Below, one piece after another: positions 27,501 through 34,785 of a stretch of DNA of 64,000 nt. Each line of letters opens with the position of its first letter. Positions within the stretch are counted from its first letter, which is position 1. The notes beneath the pieces were generated by a model, which made no database searches, was not told where the DNA came from, and saw nothing but the letters and a program-made list of their open reading frames with translations. The position numbers and the translations under genes are program-made. The stretch spans positions 1-64,000 of the forward strand of contig JACKOK010000003.1 in NCBI GenBank assembly GCA_024234365.1, read 5' to 3'. Origin of the DNA: Pseudomonadales bacterium. Lineage in GTDB: Bacteria; Pseudomonadota; Gammaproteobacteria; Pseudomonadales; Pseudohongiellaceae.

Positions 27501-28976
27501 ATGAGTCAGGAAATCGTTTACATCGAAAATGCACTGAGCCGGGTCAACGCGGAAGCCGTGCTGAAGATACCTCAATTCAGTATTCGCAGCGGCCAGCACT
27601 GGTGCCTGTTTGGGGGCAACGGGGCCGGTAAATCCCTGTGTGCGCGCCTGTTGCTCAAGGCCTTGCCCAGTGGGGCGGCGCATGTGCATTATGCCGAAGG
27701 TATGGATCCCGCCCGCGATGTCCTTACCGTCTCCTTTGAGGAGCAACAGCGTTTATGGACACTCGACAACCGGCATGACATCAGCGAGTACAGCAGCGAT
27801 GCCAGAGACCCGGGCACAACGGTGGCCTCTCTGGTGCTGGGAGGCTCTGCTGCGGATGAGCGCTTTCATGACATTCTGCGCTCGCTGGGACTGCTGGAGC
27901 TGCAGGGCAGGGGGATTCGTTTCCTGTCCTCGGGGCAGTGTCGCAAGGCCATGTTGGCACAGGCGCTCTATCAGCGCCCCCGTCTGCTGATTCTCGACGA
28001 GCCACTGGAAAGCATTGACCGTGAGGCGCAGGGCCATATTACAGAGGCCTTGGCAAGGTGGATGAGCCCGCAGACCAGCACCCTGCTTCTGTGTCGGCGT
28101 GAGCGCGATATTCTGCCCGGCATTACCCACCTGGCCCTGATGGACGCTCTGGCGATGATCGCGCAGGGCAGCATCGAGTCCATGCGGCACGACGCCCGGT
28201 TTGTGGAAATCTGCCAGCGTCGTACTGCTCTTCCGGACACACTGCCCGCTCCCGTGCCGGGGCGCAGGCGTTTCGCTCCTCTACCTGAGGGCGCTGCGCT
28301 GATATCCCTGCGCGGGGTGAGTGCGTCATACGGTGAACGGAGGGTGCTGCATGAGCTCAGCTGGAGCATGAAGCCAGGGCAACACACCCTCATCGAGGGG
28401 CCGAACGGCTGTGGGAAGTCCACGCTGCTGAGCCTGATCAATGGCGAGAACCACATGGCGTATGGCCAGGACATCACGCTGTTCGGCAGGCGTCGCGGCA
28501 GTGGCGAGACAGTCTGGGATATCAAAGCCCGGTTCGGGGTGGTATCCAACGAGATTCACAATCGCTATGTAAAGGGCTGGCGGGTTCTCGACGTGGTGGT
28601 TTCCGGCTTTTTCGATTCGGTGGGCCTGTATGACGATGCCGGAGCCGGTGAGCAGCAGGCCGCCAGGCAGTGGTTGCAGGCCCTTGGCATAGCCGACCTG
28701 GCCCGGCGCTTTTACCACACGATTTCTTTCGGTCAGCAACGCTTGGTGCTGTTGGCGAGGGCCATGGTCAAGTACCCGTCTGTGCTGATCCTGGACGAAC
28801 CCTGTGTGGGGCTGGACGAACAGACACGGACGCTCATTCTGGCCATCACGGACCGCATCGCTGCGACAACGCCCACGCAGATTCTTTTTGTCAGCCATAC
28901 CCGGGGTGAGGCGCCAGCCTGTATTAATCAGTGGCTGAGTTTCACGGCACAGGGCGTGGTGATACGCGAGGGGTGA
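27501..28976 (+). CDS. Tandem ABC ATPase, ModF-like
   Basis: The 491-residue protein holds two complete ABC nucleotide-binding domains. The first has Walker A GGNGAGKS (about 39-46), signature LSSGQ and a Walker B ending ILDEP. The second has GPNGCGKS, ISFGQQ and ILDEPCVGLDE. No membrane segments are present. The layout matches ModF/PhrA, linked by name to molybdate transport but without a clearly proven job. No permease gene is nearby. It starts 3 bp after the esterase gene, so co-translation is likely although the functional link is unclear. Confidence 0.82.
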   Translation: MSQEIVYIENALSRVNAEAVLKIPQFSIRSGQHWCLFGGNGAGKSLCARLLLKALPSGAAHVHYAEGMDPARDVLTVSFEEQQRLWTLDNRHDISEYSSDARDPGTTVASLVLGGSAADERFHDILRSLGLLELQGRGIRFLSSGQCRKAMLAQALYQRPRLLILDEPLESIDREAQGHITEALARWMSPQTSTLLLCRRERDILPGITHLALMDALAMIAQGSIESMRHDARFVEICQRRTALPDTLPAPVPGRRRFAPLPEGAALISLRGVSASYGERRVLHELSWSMKPGQHTLIEGPNGCGKSTLLSLINGENHMAYGQDITLFGRRRGSGETVWDIKARFGVVSNEIHNRYVKGWRVLDVVVSGFFDSVGLYDDAGAGEQQAARQWLQALGIADLARRFYHTISFGQQRLVLLARAMVKYPSVLILDEPCVGLDEQTRTLILAITDRIAATTPTQILFVSHTRGEAPACINQWLSFTAQGVVIREG

Positions 28977-29074
28977 TCCCCGACACCTGCCTCCTTTCCC
29001 GCAGGCTTGCCAAGCCGGAGCAATCGGCGTAATTTGAACTCGCGTTCAGTGTCTGTTCTGGTAGGGGAATAATA

Positions 29075-29551
29075 ATGAGAAGAACCGCTAGAGATATTCT
29101 GAAGGAGAAGGGTGGCCACATGGTCACCGTCAGTACCGAAGCGACTGTTTATCAAGCGGTCAAAATCATGACCCAGAATCGCGTTGGCTCGGTTGTGATC
29201 GTGGACGAGGGGAAGATTGCCGGTATCTGGACGGAGCGTGATCTCATGTACCGGGTGCTTGCCGAAAACTTCGACTCCAAGACCGAGCTGATCAGCAACA
29301 GCATGACCCGCCAGCTGATTTCCGCCAATATCGATGAGCAGGCCATCCAGTTGTACGACAAGTTCCTGGGGCGTCGCATCCGCCATCTCCTGATCGAGGA
29401 ACATGGCGAATATGTCGGTATTCTGTCCGTGGGGGACGTCATGCGCGCCAATCTGCAGCAGAGCACCGAGGAGTACCGGGAGCTCAATGAAATGGTGAGC
29501 CTGGAGTATTACGAGAACTGGAAAGTCACCCATGACGGGGCCTTGCGCTGA
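29075..29551 (+). CDS. CBS-domain pair protein
   Basis: The 158-residue protein starts MRRTARDILKEKGGHMVTVS, with AGGGGA a few bases upstream. Two CBS motifs span the protein: VSTEATVYQAVKIMTQNRVGSVVIVDEGKIAGIWTERDLMYR and LYDKFLGRRIRHLLIEEHGEYVGILSVGDVMR. CBS pairs sense adenine nucleotides. This family is often stress- or energy-related, but no target is seen. A 420-bp gap with several short palindromes separates it from nuoA. Confidence 0.85.
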   Translation: MRRTARDILKEKGGHMVTVSTEATVYQAVKIMTQNRVGSVVIVDEGKIAGIWTERDLMYRVLAENFDSKTELISNSMTRQLISANIDEQAIQLYDKFLGRRIRHLLIEEHGEYVGILSVGDVMRANLQQSTEEYRELNEMVSLEYYENWKVTHDGALR

Positions 29552-29975
29552 GGCTTTGGTGCCGTTCGGGGCCGGGGAAAAAGCGCTTGCCATCCCCTGG
29601 GGATGCGTGTAGATTCAAAGCCACTCGCTGGGCCGACAGTCATAATCAGAACAAGAATGAAAAGGCCAATAGTCGCAGTCTGAGCCTCTCCCCCTGTTCT
29701 ATTTTTCGCAGTCGAAAGCCGTAGTTTGAGTAGCAGTACTTTTTCTTGCACCGGACTTTTGTTGCTTTGTCTCTACCTGAAAGTCGGCGCGTATTAGGGT
29801 GTTTTTTCTTAAAACTAATGTCGAACACGAAAATTTTCCGGAGTGTTGAACAATTCTGTTTTAGGTGCGCAGTTAAGAATTACACTTGTTTTAGAATGGC
29901 TTGACTTCGTTAAGGCTGTTCTTTTTATCGAAGCCAGTCGATCCAACACTCCCTGTGGAATCGGGAGCTCAAGGA
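29552..29975 (+). promoter_or_regulatory. Intergenic region upstream of the nuo operon
   Basis: This 424-bp stretch is more AT-rich than the flanking genes. CATCCCC-T-GGGGATG at 29591-29605 is a perfect short palindrome soon after the CBS gene. Near the operon, TTGACT at 29901 with a 17-bp spacer to TTTATC is a weak sigma-70-like candidate. I saw no FNR-type box. The region probably carries the main nuo promoter, but no single element is convincing. Confidence 0.4.
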
Positions 29976-30434
29976 TTGAACAGCGCAAGTCAAATGCTGG
30001 ACGCCCTGCGTCCGTTTCTGGTGTATTTTGCCCTGGTCATTGCCATTGTAGTGGCGATGTTGGCCCTGTCGTGGCTGCTGGGGCAGCGTCAGTCCCGCCC
30101 GGCTAAAGACTACCCCTACGAATCCGGCATCGTGTCCGTGGGCAGCGCCCATTTCCGTATTTCCGTCCATTTCTATATCACCGCCATCCTCTTCATCATC
30201 TTCGATCTTGAAGTGGTGTTTCTGTTTGCCTGGGCCGTTGCCGTGCGTGAGAACGGATGGGCGGGCTTCATCGAAATCAGCATTTTCATCGGCATTCTGA
30301 CGGTTGCGTTGCTGTATCTGTGGCGTATCGGGGCGCTGGATTGGCGTACCCAGACACAGCGGCGCCAGTTGCACTCGCTGCAGGGGCCCGGAGGTGTCAC
30401 CAATATTGCGCCGGAGACAGGGGGGCGGTCATGA
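29976..30434 (+). CDS. nuoA: NADH-quinone oxidoreductase subunit A
   Basis: The 152-residue protein has three hydrophobic segments and the family block DYPYESGIVSVGSAHFRISVHFYITAILFIIFDLEVVFLF, which includes the conserved acidic residue of helix two. NuoA sits in the membrane arm at the quinone channel. I chose the TTG at 29976, with GGGAG eight bases upstream; the ATG at 29994 is an alternative with a poorer site. It overlaps nuoB by 4 bp (ATGA) and is the first gene of the 13-gene complex I operon. Confidence 0.9.
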   Translation: MNSASQMLDALRPFLVYFALVIAIVVAMLALSWLLGQRQSRPAKDYPYESGIVSVGSAHFRISVHFYITAILFIIFDLEVVFLFAWAVAVRENGWAGFIEISIFIGILTVALLYLWRIGALDWRTQTQRRQLHSLQGPGGVTNIAPETGGRS

Positions 30435-31072
30435 GCTGGGAACTGGAGAGAGCGGAAGACGCCAGGGCACCCGGTCGTGGCGAGAGTCAGTTCGAGGAGT
30501 ATATCCGGCGCAATGTCATGATGGGCAGGCTGGAGGACATGGTGTCCTGGGGGCGCAAACATTCCCTGTGGCCCTTCAACTTCGGCCTGTCCTGCTGCTA
30601 TGTGGAAATGGCAACGGCGTTTACCAGTCGGCATGACCTGGCACGTTTTGGTTCGGAGGTGATTCGGGGCTCGCCCCGGCAGGCCGACCTGATCGTGATT
30701 GCCGGGACCGTGTTCCGCAAAATGGCGCCTGTGGTGGAGCTGTTGTATGAACAGCTGCTGGAGCCGCGCTGGGTTATCTCCATGGGGTCCTGTGCCAATT
30801 CAGGCGGCATGTACGACATCTACTCGGTGGTGCAGGGGGTGGATAAATTCCTGCCCGTGGATGTGTATGTCTCCGGTTGCCCGCCACGCCCCGAGGCCTT
30901 GCTTCAGGGGCTGGTGCTGCTGCAGGAATCCATCGGGCGCGAACAGCGTCCGCTGAGCTGGGTAATCGACGATCAGCGCGTGTACCGCAAGGAGGCCAAT
31001 CCCGTGCAGCGCGAAAAACGTCATGCCGAACGGATCGCTGCCACGCAGCTGAGATCGCCGGACGAATTGTAG
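30431..31072 (+). CDS. nuoB: NADH-quinone oxidoreductase subunit B
   Basis: The 213-residue subunit carries cluster N2, the last iron-sulfur centre before quinone. Ligand motifs are GLSCCYVEM (adjacent cysteines), MGSCANSGGMYD and VSGCPPRPEALL. The N-terminus MSWELERAEDARAPGRGESQ is slightly extended, as in some gammaproteobacteria. The start overlaps the nuoA stop, so translation is probably coupled. A 59-bp gap precedes nuoCD. Confidence 0.97.
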   Translation: MSWELERAEDARAPGRGESQFEEYIRRNVMMGRLEDMVSWGRKHSLWPFNFGLSCCYVEMATAFTSRHDLARFGSEVIRGSPRQADLIVIAGTVFRKMAPVVELLYEQLLEPRWVISMGSCANSGGMYDIYSVVQGVDKFLPVDVYVSGCPPRPEALLQGLVLLQESIGREQRPLSWVIDDQRVYRKEANPVQREKRHAERIAATQLRSPDEL

Positions 31073-31131
31073 GAGAGTAACAAACCACAACAGGGACATC
31101 CGGTCATTGCGCAGCGCAATGCCGGAAAGCA

Positions 31132-32922
31132 GTGAGAAAAGCCATGGCAGTCGCCGAAGACACAACGGAGCTTGACCCCAGCCTCGCCAATCTGGTGGAG
31201 GAGCTGAGTCTGCGCTTCGAACAGGAGATCGTTGCGGTACAGGGCTACCGTGATGGCATCCCCGTGCTGTGGGTGACGGCTACCGGGCTGAAAACGCTGA
31301 TGCATTATCTGCGCAGCAGCGCCTCCATCCGCTTTCAGATGCTGTTCGATCTCAGTGCCATTGACGAGCGCGCACGGGTGCACCGTGAGGGGCAGCCTGC
31401 CAGCGATTTCACGGTCTGTTACCACCTGATGTCCTTCACCCATCCCTGTGATATCCGTCTCAAACTCGCACTGTCCGTATCCGCGCTGTCCGCGCCCACA
31501 GTGACGGATGTGTGGCCCAATGCCAATTGGTATGAACGGGAATGCTGGGACATGTTTGGCATCGTGTTTGAGGGGCATCCGAACCTGAGCCGCATCATGC
31601 TGCCGCCCACCTGGGAGGGGCACCCGCTGCGCAAGGAGCACCCCGCGCGTGCGACAGAGATGGAACCCTATTCGCTGTCGCAGGAGCGTCAGCAGCACGA
31701 ACAGGAAGCCCTGCGCTTCAACCCGGAACAGTGGGGGATGACGCGGGAATCGAAAAATTCCGAATTCATGTTTCTCAATCTTGGCCCCAATCACCCCAGT
31801 GTGCACGGGGTGTTCCGCATTGCGTTGCAGCTCGATGGCGAGATACTGGTCGATGCCGTGCCCGACATTGGCTACCACCACCGGGGCGCCGAGAAGATGG
31901 GAGAGCGGCAGTCCTGGCATACCTATATTCCCTACACCGACCGCATCGACTACCTCGGCGGCGTGATGAACAACCTGCCCTATGTCATGGCTGTGGAAAA
32001 GATGGCGGGCATCGAGGTGCCGGAGCGTGTGAAGGTCATCCGCGTCATGCTGTGCGAGATGTTCCGCATTGCCAGCCATTTGTTGTTTTACGGCACCTTT
32101 GCCCAGGATGTCGGTCAGCTCTCACCCGTGTTCTATATGTTTGTGGACAGGGAACGGGTGTTCAATATCATCGAATCCATTTGTGGCGCACGCATGCACC
32201 CAGGCTGGTTCCGTATCGGGGGGGTGGCGCAGGATCTTCCCGTTGGCTGGGACAAGGCGATTCGCGAGTGGCTCGATTTCATGCCGGCACGCCTGCGTGA
32301 CTACGACACCATGGTCATGAACAATGGCATCCTGAAGCGCCGCACACAGGGCGTGGGAGCCTACAGTACGAAGGATGCGCTGGACTGGGGCATTACCGGT
32401 GCAGGGCTGCGGGCAACCGGGCTGGAGTACGACTATCGCAAGGCGCGCCCCTATTCGGGATACGAGAATTTTGATTTCGAGGTGCCGGTGGCAGCAAACG
32501 GAGACTGTTATGACCGCTGTGCCATTCGTGTTGAGGAAATCCGCCAGAGCCTGCGCATCATCCGCCAGTGTGTGGACAATATGCCACAGGGGCCCTACAA
32601 GTCGGCTCATCCTGCCACCACGCCACCGCTGAAGGAAAAGACCCGGCTCGATATTGAAACCCTGATCAATCATTTCCTGAGTGTCAGTTGGGGGCCGGTG
32701 GTGCCGCCGCAGGAAGTGACCACGATCATCGAGGCCACCAAGGGTCTGAACAGCTATTACCTGGTGAGTGACGGGGGGACGGGTTCCTATCGTACCCGTA
32801 TCCGTACCCCGTCCTTTGCCCATTTGCAGATGATCCCCGAAATCAGCCGTGGTTTTATGGTTCCCGACCTGATCGCGATCATCGCCAGTATTGATTTTGT
32901 CATGGCAGATGTGGACCGCTAG
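31132..32922 (+). CDS. nuoCD: NADH-quinone oxidoreductase fused subunits C and D
   Basis: The 596-residue fusion joins NuoC (about 1-195, with WPNANWYERECWDMFGIVFEGHPNLSRIMLPPTWEGHPLRKEHP) to NuoD. NuoD carries LNLGPNHPSVHGVFRIALQLDGE, IGYHHRGAEKMGERQSWHTYIPYTDRIDYLGG and the quinone-site tyrosine and histidine region. The fusion is as in E. coli and Pseudomonas. The 49-kDa domain forms the quinone pocket beside NuoB. A GTG at 31132 with GGAAAG upstream was kept as start; an ATG at 31144 is also possible. Confidence 0.97.
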   Translation: MRKAMAVAEDTTELDPSLANLVEELSLRFEQEIVAVQGYRDGIPVLWVTATGLKTLMHYLRSSASIRFQMLFDLSAIDERARVHREGQPASDFTVCYHLMSFTHPCDIRLKLALSVSALSAPTVTDVWPNANWYERECWDMFGIVFEGHPNLSRIMLPPTWEGHPLRKEHPARATEMEPYSLSQERQQHEQEALRFNPEQWGMTRESKNSEFMFLNLGPNHPSVHGVFRIALQLDGEILVDAVPDIGYHHRGAEKMGERQSWHTYIPYTDRIDYLGGVMNNLPYVMAVEKMAGIEVPERVKVIRVMLCEMFRIASHLLFYGTFAQDVGQLSPVFYMFVDRERVFNIIESICGARMHPGWFRIGGVAQDLPVGWDKAIREWLDFMPARLRDYDTMVMNNGILKRRTQGVGAYSTKDALDWGITGAGLRATGLEYDYRKARPYSGYENFDFEVPVAANGDCYDRCAIRVEEIRQSLRIIRQCVDNMPQGPYKSAHPATTPPLKEKTRLDIETLINHFLSVSWGPVVPPQEVTTIIEATKGLNSYYLVSDGGTGSYRTRIRTPSFAHLQMIPEISRGFMVPDLIAIIASIDFVMADVDR

Positions 32923-32960
32923 GAGAGGACGCGAATGACAGCATGCGTGGGGAGATCGAG

Positions 32961-33497
32961 ATGAACAGCCAGATCATTGCCAGCACGGCATCAAAGGTCG
33001 TGGCACGGGCGTTGACGGAACAGGAGCGTCATGAGATCGACCACGAACTCAGCCTCTATCCGGACAAGCGTGCTGTTGGTCTGGAAGCATTGAAGATCGT
33101 GCAAAAGCATCAGGGCTGGGTGTCCGATGAAAGCCTGCATGCCGTGGCGGATTATCTGGGCATGTCAGCGCACGAGCTGGACGGTGTAGCGACATTCTTC
33201 AATCTGATTTTCCGCCAGCCGGTGGGGCGTCGGGTGATGCTGTTCTGCGACAGTGTGAGCTGCTACATCATGGGTTGCGAGAACATCAAGGCGCACATCA
33301 GCAAACGTCTGGGCATTGACTACGGCGAGACCACAGCAGACGGCGAGTTCACGCTGATTCCGGTGCCCTGTCTCGGGGATTGCGACAAGGCGCCCGTGAT
33401 GCTGCTGGACGGCGAACAACAACGCAGGCTGACGCCGGAGAAAATCGACGCGCTGCTGGACAAGGCAGGTGTGCCATCAAGCCTGGGGAATGAGTGA
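32961..33497 (+). CDS. nuoE: NADH-quinone oxidoreductase subunit E
   Basis: The 178-residue subunit holds the 2Fe-2S cluster N1a. Four cysteine ligands sit in FCDSVSCYIMGCENI (first and second Cys) and PCLGDCDKAPVM (third and fourth). The helical N-terminal half contains KRAVGLEALKIVQKHQGWVSDESL. It belongs to the NADH-dehydrogenase module with NuoF. I chose the ATG at 32961 with GGGGAG six bases upstream over one at 32943. It is separated from nuoF by 7 bp. Confidence 0.97.
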   Translation: MNSQIIASTASKVVARALTEQERHEIDHELSLYPDKRAVGLEALKIVQKHQGWVSDESLHAVADYLGMSAHELDGVATFFNLIFRQPVGRRVMLFCDSVSCYIMGCENIKAHISKRLGIDYGETTADGEFTLIPVPCLGDCDKAPVMLLDGEQQRRLTPEKIDALLDKAGVPSSLGNE

Positions 33498-33504
33498 AGG
33501 AACT

Positions 33505-34785
33505 ATGAGCGAACGCCCTCTGACCAGAAATATCGACATGAGCCGCGAGCCTTACGACCTGCTGCAATACCGCCAGGCGCAGGGCTATGAGGCCGTGCTG
33601 CGCATGTTGCGGGAACACTCGCCCGCCGATGTGCTGGAGATGGTGAAGAATTCCGGTTTGAAGGGCAGAGGTGGCGCGGGCTTTCCCACCGGGCTCAAAT
33701 GGAGTTTTGTGCCTACTGGCGAGCACGCACCGAAAACCAAATACCTGGTAGTCAACGCGGATGAAATGGAACCGGGGACCTTCAAGGATCGTTTGCTGAT
33801 GGAGGGGGATCCGCATCTGCTGATCGAGGGCATGATAATCGCGGCCTACACAATTCAGGCCAGTACCGCGTTCATCTTCCTGCGCGGGGAATACCTGCGG
33901 GCCGAGAAGCTGCTGCGTCAGGCGATTGCCGAGGCAGGTGCCGCCGGTTTGCTGGGGCCGAATATCCAGGGTTCGGGTTTTGGTCTCGACATCATTGTGC
34001 ACACCAGTGCCGGGCGCTATATCTGCGGCGAGGAAACCGCCCTGCTCAATGCGCTCGAAGGCAAGCGCGCCAACCCGCGTGCCAAACCGCCCTTCCCGCA
34101 GGTCAGTGGGCTGTGGGGAAAACCGACCATCGTCAACAACGTGGAAACGATCTGCAATCTTCCCGGTATTCTGCGTTATGGAATCGACTGGTACAAAAGT
34201 CTGGGCAAAGGAAGCGATGCGGGTACCAAGCTGTGTGGAGTCAGTGGCCGGGTCAAGAACCCCGGTTGCTGGGAGCTGCCGTTGGGCACCCCCATTCGCG
34301 AATTGCTGGAGGAGCGTGCTGGCGGCATGAGCGAAGGCTATACCCTGCGGGCCTTCCTGCCGGGTGGTGGCTCCACGGACTTCCTGCTTCCCGAGCATCT
34401 CGATCTTACGCTGGACTATGACGTGATTGGCAAGGCAGGCAGTCGTCTGGCAACCGGCACGATGATCGTGCTGGACGATCGCACCTGCCCCGTGGGCATG
34501 GTAGGCAATCTCATGCGTTTTTTCAGTCACGAATCCTGCGGCTGGTGCACGCCCTGCCGCGATGGCCTGCCCTGGGTCGATGCTATTTTTCAGCGTCTGG
34601 AGAGAGGCGAGGGCCGTCAGGAAGACCTGAGTATTCTTGAGGAGCATCTGAACTATCTGGGCCCGGGACGCACCTTCTGTGCCCTGGCTCCCGGTGCGAT
34701 GGCTCCGCTGGGCAGTGCCCTGCGTCACTTCCGCGAAGACTTTGAAGCCCATATCGGTTCGGGAGCCTGCCCATGGCAAAGATAA
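33505..34785 (+). CDS. nuoF: NADH-quinone oxidoreductase subunit F
   Basis: The 426-residue subunit binds NADH, FMN and cluster N3. The glycine-rich NADH/FMN region is LKGRGGAGFPTGLKWSF, followed by VVNADEMEPGTFKDR and ICGEETALLNALEG. N3 ligands are in SHESCGWCTPCRDG with a distant cysteine in GRTFCALAPGA. The start MSERPLTRNIDMSREP has GAAGGAAC upstream. Its end overlaps nuoG by 13 bp, so expression is probably coupled. Confidence 0.98.
   Translation: MSERPLTRNIDMSREPYDLLQYRQAQGYEAVLRMLREHSPADVLEMVKNSGLKGRGGAGFPTGLKWSFVPTGEHAPKTKYLVVNADEMEPGTFKDRLLMEGDPHLLIEGMIIAAYTIQASTAFIFLRGEYLRAEKLLRQAIAEAGAAGLLGPNIQGSGFGLDIIVHTSAGRYICGEETALLNALEGKRANPRAKPPFPQVSGLWGKPTIVNNVETICNLPGILRYGIDWYKSLGKGSDAGTKLCGVSGRVKNPGCWELPLGTPIRELLEERAGGMSEGYTLRAFLPGGGSTDFLLPEHLDLTLDYDVIGKAGSRLATGTMIVLDDRTCPVGMVGNLMRFFSHESCGWCTPCRDGLPWVDAIFQRLERGEGRQEDLSILEEHLNYLGPGRTFCALAPGAMAPLGSALRHFREDFEAHIGSGACPWQR

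Noticed and set aside
25464..27746. 760-codon frame on the minus strand across three plus-strand genes
   Set aside because: It spans the serine hydrolase, the esterase and part of the ABC gene, all of which have clear catalytic motifs. The antisense product has none.
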